Below are positions 8,258 through 16,544 of a stretch of DNA of 64,000 bases, piece by piece. Position 1 is the first letter of the stretch. Every line of letters starts with the position of its first letter. The stretch is from Peptococcaceae bacterium BRH_c4b (GTDB taxonomy: Bacteria; Bacillota; Desulfotomaculia; Desulfotomaculales; Desulfocucumaceae). Made by a program: the position numbers and the translations under genes. A model generated the notes under the pieces. That model was not told the origin of the DNA. It made no database searches and saw nothing but the letters and a program-made list of their open reading frames with translations. The DNA is taken from assembly GCA_000961595.1 (NCBI GenBank), contig LADO01000058.1, positions 79,871 through 143,870 of the forward strand, given 5' to 3'.

Positions 8258-9389
8258 CGAGAAACACCTTCAGTCTTTCTTTTACTTCATGGGGCTTCAT
8301 TTTCGGCCGGCCAAGACCCTCTATAGATCCCTTCGCAATTTTCAAGTATAGAAAGGTCAGATTCTTTTCTCGTTTCCAATCCTTGATATGGGATTCCAAT
8401 TCTACAAGGTTATGAACATAAATGGATTTCGTATAGCCGCAAGCGGCCGCAATATCTACAAAGTTTATATTGTACGATACGGTACTCTGGCCTCCTGTAG
8501 ACTCATGCATGTTATTATCCAGCAGAATATGCAACATATTAGGTGGGCCATAGTAGCCATTCGTGGCCAAGTTGCCCATGCGCATGAGCAGGGCTCCGTC
8601 GCCCTCGATGACGACTACGTCCTTATCTTTTTTTGTCAGCGCAAGTCCAAGTCCCAGAGAACTTACACAACCCATAGAACCCACCATGTAGAGATTATTC
8701 GAGACATCTTCGATCTCGTACAGTTCCCGCCCTGTTATTCCGGTTGTAGTCAGTTGGACTGTTTTGACATCCTTTAATGAATTAATCAGGCGCAATGTTT
8801 CAAATCGCTTCGGAACCTGGTCAGCTTTAGTTCTCTCGCTTTTAAACATATTTTTGCTTAATCTTTTTTGGGAGTCAGTCAATTGCTCTTTTTCAAACGT
8901 ATCTTTTTTGACAACAAAGAAAAAGGGCTGATTGGATTCGATACACGAATAAGCCTGCAGGAGTTGTTTTTTTACCTCATCAAAATCGGTAGATAAATAT
9001 TCCCATTGAATTTCTACCAAATCCAGCATTTGCGTTGTGATGCGGCCCATCAGCTGGTGCTGCGGTTCATCAGGGATTCCGGGTTCACCTCTTAAGCTGA
9101 CAAAACCAAGTACAGGAAGTCTGAAAAGATAATTTAGAGATACTAATGGAGATACGGCGTTCGTTAAGCCTGAATTTTGCATTAGAACCACCGGCTTTTT
9201 CCCCGCAAGGAAGGCCCCTGCAGCAACCGCAACCGCTTCACCCTCATTGGTTGCCGCCAAGTAGTTACAATGATTAGTTGTATAGTTAATTAAATTTTTA
9301 AGAAAAGAACAAGGCACCCCGCTGTAAAAATCGAATCCCAGTTTTTTTAATTCTTCGCCGAACCTTTTAGTGCTGATCAAATAAATCAC
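8250..9389 (-). CDS. Phosphonopyruvate decarboxylase
   Basis: A 379-residue thiamine-diphosphate enzyme that converts phosphonopyruvate to phosphonoacetaldehyde, the irreversible step pulling phosphonate synthesis forward. The ThDP signature runs from GDG at 263 to DNN at 291, with [12 protein letters not shown] between them. The catalytic glutamate is about residue 49 in [26 protein letters not shown] near residue 101 is characteristic of the Ppd family. The start appears to be a GTG at 9389 inside the end of the PEP mutase gene (23-bp overlap); a TTG slightly downstream is possible. The gene order mutase, decarboxylase, transaminase is the standard AEP pathway. Confidence 0.92.
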   Translation of the reverse strand: MIYLISTKRFGEELKKLGFDFYSGVPCSFLKNLINYTTNHCNYLAATNEGEAVAVAAGAFLAGKKPVVLMQNSGLTNAVSPLVSLNYLFRLPVLGFVSLRGEPGIPDEPQHQLMGRITTQMLDLVEIQWEYLSTDFDEVKKQLLQAYSCIESNQPFFFVVKKDTFEKEQLTDSQKRLSKNMFKSERTKADQVPKRFETLRLINSLKDVKTVQLTTTGITGRELYEIEDVSNNLYMVGSMGCVSSLGLGLALTKKDKDVVVIEGDGALLMRMGNLATNGYYGPPNMLHILLDNNMHESTGGQSTVSYNINFVDIAAACGYTKSIYVHNLVELESHIKDWKREKNLTFLYLKIAKGSIEGLGRPKMKPHEVKERLKVFLDG

Positions 9390-10971
9390 CGGCCTTTTCC
9401 AGGTCCCGGATGGTATCGATATCCAGCCAGGAGCCCTTGATATATTTGACCCCTAAAGGATGCGAAGTACTGATGTAATTGAAAAGGTCCGCCATCGCCA
9501 ATTGTTTGAAGTCTACTCTTTTCGACAATTCTGTTATAGCTTTTTTTACAATGTCGGAACCGTTTTTTGTCACCTTCCAGAGACCGATGAATTCACCATG
9601 GATTTCTTCTGCTTTCAAGTTCTCAGACATTTTAACAAATTTCACGGTACTGGAGTAAAGTTTCCTGGAATAGGGAATGTTGGTGGATACGAAATCTTTA
9701 TTATTACCAAAAGTTTCAACATCAGCATCTACAATTAGGGTAATGTCACTCATATCATTAAGGAGATCGTTGAGAATATAATTTTTGAAAATTATATCCC
9801 CATAGCTTATAACGGTATTCTCCTTAATATGTTCCCTGGCAAGATACAGTGAGTAGAGTTCTTTTGATTCCGCAAAAAGATCATTGTCAATAACTGAGAA
9901 ATTCGCTGCAGTAACCTTGTCTTTAGCATAGCCTCTTACTACGCAAATATCTTTGATGCCTATCTTGTTAAATTCATCAATCTGGGTCGTCAGCAACGAT
10001 CTTCCTCCGATTTCCAGCAGCGTCTTCGGAACTTCTACAGTTAGCTCCTCCATATCGCCGCGGCTGGCCGCCAATATTATTACATTTACTTTTTTTCCGG
10101 AGACCGGGAGATATTTCTTCTCCGCTTGCTTCAGTTCATGCGCTCCCTGGAGCCTGAATACTTCGTCTACAGAAACGACATAAGGTTCTATATTAATGAG
10201 ACTCTGTTCTTGTCGGATTTGTTGTGTAGTTTTTTGCATTACTGTAATCGCTGCTCTCAGATTATGATTGGCCCAAATTACGAGACTGGCACCCAATTCT
10301 ATAAACTTCTGCGTTGGAACAGAATAATATTTTGTTGGAACAAGAACAACGGGCAGCCTCCCTCCCCACTCTTTCATGAACGCTTGAATTTCAGCATCAT
10401 CGCTTCTTTTACTGTGAATCAGGATAGCATCAGTTCCCGCTTGACGATAGGCCTCGGCACGACGAAGGGCTTCTCCCAGCCCCCAGCCGGCTATAAAGGC
10501 TTCCACCCTGGAAACGACAACGAAATCATCATCGGTCTGGCTGTCTTTCATCGATTTAATTTTTCCGCAAAATTCTTCGATGTTTGCAAGTGGCTGTGCT
10601 TCCCCGCTGATAAAAGAATTTGTTTTGGGGAATAATTTATCCTCGATACAGACTCCAGCGATCTGTCTTGATTCCAATTTTTTTACAAGCCGTCTGGCGT
10701 TGTTGAAGTTTCCGTAACCGGTATCACCATCCAGCAAAATCGGTATGGATGTGGCGTCACTCATAAACTCTAAGACTTCTAGAATCTGTGTCCATGAAGC
10801 TTCGTTATTATCTCTTACTCCCATCGACGCAGATATTGAAAGTCCGCTGCCCCAAATGCCTTTGAACCCGGCTTCTTCCACAATTTTCGCTGTTAAACCG
10901 TTATGAGCCTCCATAATAAACTCCAAGTGGTCAGAAATGATAAGACTTCTTAATTGAGTTGTTTTTTTCAA
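9367..10971 (-). CDS. Phosphoenolpyruvate mutase fused to a nucleotidyltransferase-like domain
   Basis: A 534-residue fusion. Residues 1-290 are PEP mutase, the enzyme that forms the C-P bond by rearranging phosphoenolpyruvate to phosphonopyruvate. The diagnostic [10 protein letters not shown] is at 110-119, with DGDTGYGN at 81-88 and [10 protein letters not shown] at 51-60. Residues 300-534 look like a sugar-nucleotide or phosphocholine nucleotidyltransferase fold (VNVIILAAS..., [28 protein letters not shown]). Its P-loop reads [11 protein letters not shown] rather than L-A-A-G-x-G-x-R, so activity may be reduced or changed. The next gene but one carries a second, canonical cytidylyltransferase. 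The mutase call is very firm; the role of the second domain is open. Confidence 0.92.
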   Translation of the reverse strand: MKKTTQLRSLIISDHLEFIMEAHNGLTAKIVEEAGFKGIWGSGLSISASMGVRDNNEASWTQILEVLEFMSDATSIPILLDGDTGYGNFNNARRLVKKLESRQIAGVCIEDKLFPKTNSFISGEAQPLANIEEFCGKIKSMKDSQTDDDFVVVSRVEAFIAGWGLGEALRRAEAYRQAGTDAILIHSKRSDDAEIQAFMKEWGGRLPVVLVPTKYYSVPTQKFIELGASLVIWANHNLRAAITVMQKTTQQIRQEQSLINIEPYVVSVDEVFRLQGAHELKQAEKKYLPVSGKKVNVIILAASRGDMEELTVEVPKTLLEIGGRSLLTTQIDEFNKIGIKDICVVRGYAKDKVTAANFSVIDNDLFAESKELYSLYLAREHIKENTVISYGDIIFKNYILNDLLNDMSDITLIVDADVETFGNNKDFVSTNIPYSRKLYSSTVKFVKMSENLKAEEIHGEFIGLWKVTKNGSDIVKKAITELSKRVDFKQLAMADLFNYISTSHPLGVKYIKGSWLDIDTIRDLEKAGDLFDQH

Positions 10972-11028
10972 TGATGTCCCCTTCTTCTTAATATTTCTTC
11001 TATTCCTCGAGCGGATATAAGATCTATG

Positions 11029-12426
11029 CTAAGTCATAATTTTCTGCTTTAACTTTTTGAATGAATCTTGAACCATAACACGGTGAGGAATTTTAAGAAG
11101 TATTATAGAATCCTTATTTAAAAAAGGTTTAAGAATCTTATAGATTTCCGATGCGCTATTGCAAAAATAAACTTTTTTTGAATCCATGCCAAGTTCCAGG
11201 GCTTTCCTGCCGATTTCCCGCGCTTCATAATTTACGACAAAAAGTAAGTCAACCTTTGTTTCGAACACTTTTTCTCCGATCTTCTTATACTGTTGTTTCG
11301 CGTATTCACTTGCCCCGAGTTGGGGCATGTAGCCCAAAAGTGCGATCTTCGTTTTTGATTCTGAAACCTCTTGAAGCACTTCAAGAGAAGATGCCATTGA
11401 AAGAGGAGCTACATTCCATGTATCGTCAATGATGGTACATCCGCCCACTCCTGAGCGAAACTCTAAATGTTCGTTCACCTGATCAAATGATGCGAGCCGT
11501 TCGCAAGATTCCTTTATACCCAAGCCCGCACTCCATGTGGCTGCGATAGCAGCAAGGGCGTTATATACGTTATGCTTGCCATAACCTGGCACATAGACTG
11601 GGTAAGTTTGATTTTGGTGGTTTAGCAAAAACTCCATGCCTCCATCAGCATAACTGACTTTTTTTGCTTGAAAATGGCATCCGTCACTATAGCCGAAAAA
11701 AATCACCCGTTTGAATCTACTGACATCAAGGAGCTTTTTTATGTTTCCGTCGTCAGCATTTAAGATAATTATGCCGCTTTTTGGATCTAATCCATGAACG
11801 ATTTCGGTTTTCGCCTTCATATAGGCTTCCGGTGTTTTGCAATCCATTAAATGGTAGACATCAATATTTAACAAGATTCTAATTTGAGGCTGAAAATATT
11901 GGATGGCATTGGTCAGATAGCCTGGAGAGGCGACAGGCATTTCAAAGACAGCCGCTTGCGTGTCTTCATCTATCCCAAGCAAATATTTTAAATTAAGAGA
12001 CCTTTGATTGTTGCTCAGAAAGGTAGAATGAACTTTGAAATATTTTCTTAAAATGTGTTTTACCATTTGTTTAGTTGTTGTTTTTCCGCAGGTACCCGTT
12101 ATGCCAATAACAGGGATTTGAAAAAGATTGCGATAATAACGAACAAACTTCCAAAAGGCTTCTTCTATATCAGTCACTTTAACCAGGATGACATCTTTAT
12201 CCGCATTTTTGAAATAATCCGGCCTATCCGTAACCACAACCGGGGATTTATATTTTCGAAACAGATGACTTTCAATTTTCATATCTTTGTAACGATAAAA
12301 CAGCAAAGTATGATGTCCTATTTTTGGGGGTCTATAGGTGACATTTTGAATCATAGGATTGCCGGATCCCTTTATGACAGTGCCGTCTATCTGTCCAAGA
12401 ATATCTTGGAGAAATAAGTTTTTCAT
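11029..12426 (-). CDS. MurF-like Mur ligase (second copy)
   Basis: A 465-residue Mur ligase. The ATP loop GITGTCGKTTTKQM lies near residue 110; the central domain has NIDVYHL and ILNADD, and the C-terminal region has the DDTWNVAPLSM pattern corresponding to DDTYNANP of MurF. MurF adds D-Ala-D-Ala to UDP-MurNAc-tripeptide. This protein is a clear duplicate of the gene just upstream (17-bp gap) and is next to phosphonate enzymes, not division genes, so a specialised amide ligation is more likely than core peptidoglycan synthesis. The ATG at 12426 follows a GGGGGG stretch. The substrate is unknown. Confidence 0.8.
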   Translation of the reverse strand: MKNLFLQDILGQIDGTVIKGSGNPMIQNVTYRPPKIGHHTLLFYRYKDMKIESHLFRKYKSPVVVTDRPDYFKNADKDVILVKVTDIEEAFWKFVRYYRNLFQIPVIGITGTCGKTTTKQMVKHILRKYFKVHSTFLSNNQRSLNLKYLLGIDEDTQAAVFEMPVASPGYLTNAIQYFQPQIRILLNIDVYHLMDCKTPEAYMKAKTEIVHGLDPKSGIIILNADDGNIKKLLDVSRFKRVIFFGYSDGCHFQAKKVSYADGGMEFLLNHQNQTYPVYVPGYGKHNVYNALAAIAATWSAGLGIKESCERLASFDQVNEHLEFRSGVGGCTIIDDTWNVAPLSMASSLEVLQEVSESKTKIALLGYMPQLGASEYAKQQYKKIGEKVFETKVDLLFVVNYEAREIGRKALELGMDSKKVYFCNSASEIYKILKPFLNKDSIILLKIPHRVMVQDSFKKLKQKIMT

Positions 12427-12443
12427 GCGGAACCCCCCATTGA

Positions 12444-13838
12444 TTAAACGATGATTTTCTCTTTCAGTTCTTTAAAGGAGTCCTGGACCATGACACGATG
12501 CGGGATCTTCAGAAGTACGACTGAATCCCTATTTAAGACGGGTTTTAGGATTGGGTAGATTTCCGTTCCGTTATTGCAAAAATAAACTTTACCTGGATTC
12601 ATTCCGAGTTCCAGGGTTTTTTTGCCGATTTCCTTCGCTTGATCACTTACTATAAAAAGTAAGTCAACCTGAGTTTCGACCACTTTCTCTCCGATTCTGG
12701 CATACTCACGCTGTGCGTAAACCCCATCCCCCAACTGGGGCATATACCCTAAAACAGCGACCCTGGTTTTTATGCCGGCTATATCATTTAATACTTGAAG
12801 GGCAACTGACATCGAAAGAGGAGCTGCATTCCATGTATCGTCAATGACGGTACATCCGTTCAGTCCGGAGCGAAGCTCCAAATGTTCGACGACCTGGTTA
12901 AACGATGCCAATCGCTCGCATGCTTCCTTTATGTCCACGCCTGCACTCCAAGTAGCTGCAACTGCAGCAAGAGCATTATATACGTTGTGTTTGCCATAGC
13001 CAGGTACAAAGACTTGATAACTTTGATTTTGATGATGGAGCGTAAACTGCATGCCTCCTTGTCCATAGGTAACATTCGTTGCTTGAAAATGGCATTTGTC
13101 GCTAAATCCGAAATAGAGGATACTACGAAACCTGCTTACATCGATCTTTTTAATATTCTCGTCATCCTTATTTAAGATGAGTGATCCGTTGACAGGATCT
13201 AATTCGTGCAATATTTCAGCTTTCGCCTTTAAATATAGTTCTGGAGTTTTACACCCAATCAAATGATAGACATCGATATTTAATAAAATTCTTATCTTGG
13301 GACGGAAATATTTTATGTAAAAAATGATATCCCCAGGGTAATCCACTCCCATTTCCATTACGGCTGCTCCTGTGTTCTCATCAATTCCAAGGAGATAACG
13401 ATGATTTCGATGCCCACCGTTGAGGCTCTTATAGGTGGATTGAACTTTATACAGCTTTTCAAGAATATGTTTAATCATTTCTTTCGTGGTTGTTTTGCCG
13501 CAAGTCCCTGTTACACCTATAATCGGGATATCAAATAGACTGCGATAATAATCGATAAACTTCCAGTATACTTCATCGACATCTTCTACTTTTACAACAA
13601 TCACATCATCGCCCAGATGCTTAAAATCTTTTGGTTCGTCCGTGACAACCACAGTAGATTGAGATTTTTTAAAGATATTGGAATCGACTTTGTCTTTTTT
13701 ATATAAATCAATGAGCAGGGTATGTGTGCCTATTTTGTAACGTTTTGTTACAACATTTTTAACGAGAGGATTTCCCTCTCCTTGCACCAATACTCCACCA
13801 ATATGGCCAAGGATCTGGTTTAAATAGAGCCATTTCAT
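12444..13838 (-). CDS. MurF-like Mur ligase (first copy, operon head)
   Basis: A 464-residue Mur ligase with the GVTGTCGKTTTKEM ATP loop near residue 115, the NIDVYHLIGCKTPE central motif, PGYGKHNVYNALAA and the DDTWNAAPLSM C-terminal motif. It closely resembles the following gene throughout, so the pair is a tandem duplication. The start at 13838 is chosen for the AGAGGAAA site 5' of the ATG; the open frame extends 23 codons further. It is the first gene of a run of ten co-directional genes ending at 1252. A MurF-like role on a non-standard acceptor is inferred from context. Confidence 0.8.
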   Translation of the reverse strand: MKWLYLNQILGHIGGVLVQGEGNPLVKNVVTKRYKIGTHTLLIDLYKKDKVDSNIFKKSQSTVVVTDEPKDFKHLGDDVIVVKVEDVDEVYWKFIDYYRSLFDIPIIGVTGTCGKTTTKEMIKHILEKLYKVQSTYKSLNGGHRNHRYLLGIDENTGAAVMEMGVDYPGDIIFYIKYFRPKIRILLNIDVYHLIGCKTPELYLKAKAEILHELDPVNGSLILNKDDENIKKIDVSRFRSILYFGFSDKCHFQATNVTYGQGGMQFTLHHQNQSYQVFVPGYGKHNVYNALAAVAATWSAGVDIKEACERLASFNQVVEHLELRSGLNGCTVIDDTWNAAPLSMSVALQVLNDIAGIKTRVAVLGYMPQLGDGVYAQREYARIGEKVVETQVDLLFIVSDQAKEIGKKTLELGMNPGKVYFCNNGTEIYPILKPVLNRDSVVLLKIPHRVMVQDSFKELKEKIIV

Positions 13839-14242
13839 ATGCGTTTCCTCTATTCTTAAAACTTTTAACATTAAATTATTATATGGACGCAATGAAATCA
13901 GTGTCACAAATATTTACTGGATAAAAAAAGACCTTTTTGACAGACTACTGACTCCTCGCTTGTCCATCAATTACATAAATTAAGACTGCAGCACATTTGT
14001 TTTCACAAATCTTACGCAGTCTTTTTCCTAACCTTTTAATTTATGCTAATTTATATGGATCTATTAGTTTGTCAATAATTTAATTAATAATATAGCAAGT
14101 AAAGAACATTTTAGAGAGACTTTTAAATTTTCAATGATAAAAAATATCTCAAATTAGAAAACCTTGAGCATAAACTTATATATATTATTGAAAAAATAAT
14201 GATATACCGCCGTCACTTACGGTACGATTCGCTGTATCATCC
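13839..14242. other. Upstream region of the phosphonate/ligase operon
   Basis: An AT-rich gap of about 400 bp without a supported gene. It should hold the promoter of the minus-strand operon starting at 13838, but no single -35/-10 pair stands out. A plus-strand terminator-like hairpin is at 13982-14026. Confidence 0.4.
13982..14026 (+). terminator. Terminator-like hairpin
   Basis: The arms AAGACTGC (13982-13989) and GCAGTCTT (14016-14023) enclose a second inner inverted repeat, ATTTGTTTTCACAAAT, and are followed by a T-run. The T-run follows on the plus strand, yet no plus-strand gene precedes it. It may be a remnant or part of the leader of the minus-strand operon. Confidence 0.45.
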
Positions 14243-14365
14243 TTACCCGAGGAAATCTGCCACTGACAAAACATTACGGTAAGTAAAATTCATAAACACA
14301 GATGTGGAACGAGAAAACTTGGTATACCATATTAGTAGAACGGGTTGGATGGTGATAATGGGCAT
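14243..14365 (-). CDS. Small 40-residue ORF with a strong ribosome binding site
   Basis: ATG at 14365 follows AAGGAGG with ideal spacing and opens a 40-codon frame ending TAA at 14243. The product starts MPIITIQPVLLIWYTKF and resembles no family I recognise. The ribosome binding site can pair with an upstream ACCTCC (14394-14399), and a terminator-like hairpin lies further upstream (14434-14457), so expression looks structurally controlled. The coding assignment rests only on the ribosome binding site and could be wrong. Confidence 0.35.
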   Translation of the reverse strand: MPIITIQPVLLIWYTKFSRSTSVFMNFTYRNVLSVADFLG

Positions 14366-14370
14366 AAGAA

Positions 14371-14400
14371 TACCTCCTTGAATGGAATCCCCTGGAGGTG
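14371..14400 (-). promoter_or_regulatory. Hairpin sequestering a Shine-Dalgarno site
   Basis: On the minus strand, ACCTCC (14399-14394) is complementary to the GGAGGT Shine-Dalgarno site (14377-14372) of the small ORF starting at 14365, with a 16-base loop between. Such anti-SD pairing is the usual off-state of translational riboswitches and thermosensors. No ligand-binding aptamer was recognised upstream. Confidence 0.4.
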
Positions 14401-14433
14401 ATTAAAGCTAACATGTGTTCTATTTGAACATGG

Positions 14434-14457
14434 AAAAAGGCCCACAAACGGGCCTTT
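14434..14457 (-). terminator. Terminator-like hairpin
   Basis: On the minus strand, AAAGGCCC, a six-base loop and GGGCCTTT are followed by further T residues. It lies between the desulfoferrodoxin terminator and the small ORF at 14365, so it could be a second terminator or an attenuator for that ORF. Confidence 0.6.
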
Positions 14458-14501
14458 CTGTCTACTGGCATTTCCCTGTACTTACTTTTCTTAACCAGGA
14501 C

Positions 14502-14527
14502 AAAAAACCGCTTTTACGCGGTTTTTT
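14502..14527 (-). terminator. Bidirectional terminator after desulfoferrodoxin
   Basis: A perfect AAAAAACCGC / GCGGTTTTTT inverted repeat with a six-base loop, 34 bp beyond the desulfoferrodoxin stop. The T-run is present on both strands. Confidence 0.8.
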
Positions 14528-14561
14528 GAGGAAATCACTTTTTATTAAATAGGTTTTCCGA

Positions 14562-14948
14562 TTATTGCAATTTTGCCTCCCAGGCACCGTGCAGGTTGCA
14601 GTATTCACGGGCCTTGATTTCGTTACCATCCGGTACACAGAACTCAGTCACAGGTAATTCGCCGGGGTTTAAGAATTTGCGATAGGACTTGCCGTCTACG
14701 ATTAACTCAATCCATTCTATATAGTGCTTTTCCTCCATTGGATGCAACACGCTGCCTACGGTTACCTTAACGCTGTCGCCCGACTTCTCGATAACGGGCA
14801 AGTGCTTTTCCTTAGCGGCGTCCACTGTGTTTTCAACCAGGTGGACCATTGGCTTACCGCAGCATACCAGTTCTCCTTTACCGTTGTGGATTACTTCCAC
14901 GATATTGCCGCAAATACCACACTTGTAAACCTGCAGCAGTTCAGTCAT
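14562..14948 (-). CDS. dfx: Desulfoferrodoxin (superoxide reductase)
   Basis: A 128-residue two-iron superoxide reductase that reduces superoxide to peroxide in the cytoplasm of anaerobes. The N-terminal desulforedoxin-type centre is C10, C13 and the CC pair near 29-30 (CGICG...VCCGKPM). The catalytic centre II ligands are in [21 protein letters not shown] and the C-terminal CNLHGAWEA. Full length for the family. It begins 15 bp after the superoxide dismutase gene with GAGGAGG upstream of its ATG, so the two defences are co-transcribed. Confidence 0.95.
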   Translation of the reverse strand: MTELLQVYKCGICGNIVEVIHNGKGELVCCGKPMVHLVENTVDAAKEKHLPVIEKSGDSVKVTVGSVLHPMEEKHYIEWIELIVDGKSYRKFLNPGELPVTEFCVPDGNEIKAREYCNLHGAWEAKLQ

Positions 14949-14963
14949 TTTATCAAACCTCCT

Positions 14964-15575
14964 CTAAAAATTTATTGAACTGATCTTTTTAAACACTTCC
15001 CTCGCCACTGTAAGTCTACGATTCACTATCTCCCAGTATAGATATTTAAAAAAAGTTTCTATATAATCGCTCCGGGAGGGGAAAACAGAGTAATAGGCGT
15101 GCTCGTAAACGTCCAGCACCAGCAATGGCAATACCGACCACACCCCCTCGGAGTGATCGTCGGAAAAGAAGTTTCGCAATACGCCTTCTTTCAGGTCAAA
15201 TCCCAGCACTATCCATCCTCTTGAACACGTGGCCAGGGCGATAAACTGCTTCTCCCACTCCTGCCTGGAACCAAAGTCCCGTTCCAGCATGCTCAACATC
15301 TCAGGAGAGGGTTTTGAACCTGCTTCCCCGATGTTCCCGAGATAATAATCATGCAGCCTGACAGAGTTCAGGGCGTAAGCGTATTCTTTTTTCAAGGAAC
15401 GCAGGGGGCAGTAGGTGGTGTCCACACAAGCCGTATCTGTTCTGAGCAGCCGAGCTTCAATCTCTTTTATTTTTACTTGATGTGCCGCCGGATAAAGCCT
15501 GTAATGTTCCTCTAAATGTTCCCTGGATAGACCGGCTGGCTTTTCCGGCCCTTCGTCCTGTTTCATGGAGTTCAC
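14964..15575 (-). CDS. Fe/Mn-family superoxide dismutase
   Basis: A 203-residue member of the iron/manganese superoxide dismutase family. Visible metal-ligand regions are LEEHYRLY (first His), SVRLHDYYLGN (second His) and DVYEHAYY near residue 160, which supplies the Asp and last His. FIALATCSRGWIVLGFD corresponds to the conserved GSGW-type core, with R-G-W kept. The pairing with desulfoferrodoxin on one transcript is unusual because the two enzymes handle superoxide differently. A REP-like element lies 16 bp upstream of the start. Confidence 0.9.
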   Translation of the reverse strand: MNSMKQDEGPEKPAGLSREHLEEHYRLYPAAHQVKIKEIEARLLRTDTACVDTTYCPLRSLKKEYAYALNSVRLHDYYLGNIGEAGSKPSPEMLSMLERDFGSRQEWEKQFIALATCSRGWIVLGFDLKEGVLRNFFSDDHSEGVWSVLPLLVLDVYEHAYYSVFPSRSDYIETFFKYLYWEIVNRRLTVAREVFKKISSINF

Positions 15576-15590
15576 CCCCGTATAAGGTTA

Positions 15591-15657
15591 GGGGACACAC
15601 CTTCTTGGGTAATCTAAAATCCTAACGTTTTAATAAGTCTCACGAAGGAATGTCCCC
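15591..15657. repeat. REP/MITE-like element, GGGGACA...TGTCCCC arms
   Basis: A 67-bp element opening GGGGACACACCTTCT and closing GAAGGAATGTCCCC, closely related to the copy at 910-975 including interior blocks (CTAAA, TTAATAA). It lies between the superoxide dismutase start and the response regulator end, probably within the promoter region of the former. Confidence 0.7.
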
Positions 15658-15775
15658 AACTTATAAGACAATTATAGTTCGCGCTGATTACGGTCCAATT
15701 ACGAAAATCTTAATAATCTATTACAATATAAAAGACGCCGGGATGTACCTTCGCCTTTGTTGACACGTAAACGTG

Positions 15776-16465
15776 TTATCCTTCAAACTCAAATTTATAT
15801 CCAGTACCCCAAACCGTTTTAATATATACCGGTTTGGAAGGGTCCCTTTCGATTTTTTCCCGCAATCGCCTGATATGAACGGTAACAGTGTTCTCATCGC
15901 CCAAAAAGGAACTGTCCCAGATCTTGTCCAGCAAGTGGGCCTTGGTAAATACACGGTTGGAGTTGGAGGCCATCAGCCAGAGCAATTCAAATTCCTTCGG
16001 GGTGAGTTCAACCTTACTGCCGTCGACCATGACCAGGCGCTTGCCGTAGTCCAGGATCAATCCAGCAAAGGTTAAAACCTGTTCTGGTTGTACATTTTTC
16101 TCTTCCAGCCTTCTTAAAATCGCTTTTACCCGTAGGGCTAATTCCGTGGGACTAAATGGCTTGGTCTGGTAGTCATCTACTCCCATCCGGAATCCTACTA
16201 CCCTGTCCACCTCGTCCGTCCTGGCCGATAAAATGATCACCGGAACCTCCCGCTGGGCCTTTAACTTCTGGTAGGTCTCAAAACCATCCATTCCGGGCAT
16301 CATGATGTCCAGCACCACCAGGTCGGGAGGGAACTGTCTGGCTTTTTGCAGGGCTTCCTCACCATTAGCGGCGGTAAGCACTTCAAAACCCTCCTTACCT
16401 AGCGAGTGCAACAGAATTTTCAATATTTTCGGATCGTCGTCAACCGCTAAAATACGATATGGCAT
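15776..16465 (-). CDS. OmpR/PhoB-family response regulator
   Basis: A 229-residue regulator. The receiver domain (1-115) has the DDD acidic pocket at 9-11, phospho-acceptor D53 in VVLDIMMPGMDG and K103 in QTKPFSP. The winged-helix DNA-binding domain (130-229) has LTPKEFELLWLMASN and the TVTVHIRRLREKIE recognition helix with a GTGYKFE end. It lies 79 bp after the MASE3 kinase gene on the same strand, so the two form a two-component pair. The target genes are unknown. Confidence 0.93.
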   Translation of the reverse strand: MPYRILAVDDDPKILKILLHSLGKEGFEVLTAANGEEALQKARQFPPDLVVLDIMMPGMDGFETYQKLKAQREVPVIILSARTDEVDRVVGFRMGVDDYQTKPFSPTELALRVKAILRRLEEKNVQPEQVLTFAGLILDYGKRLVMVDGSKVELTPKEFELLWLMASNSNRVFTKAHLLDKIWDSSFLGDENTVTVHIRRLREKIERDPSKPVYIKTVWGTGYKFEFEG

Positions 16466-16544
16466 TGTTTAACCAGCCTTCCCCAAATCTTTTGTTTATC
16501 TCGCTAACAGCCTTTAAGGTCCCGTTCCATTCCGAACCCAAGGC

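Noticed and set aside
14274..14471. 65-codon minus-strand frame starting MPVDRKARLWAFF
   Set aside because: It passes through a terminator hairpin and the Shine-Dalgarno hairpin; no ribosome binding site precedes it.
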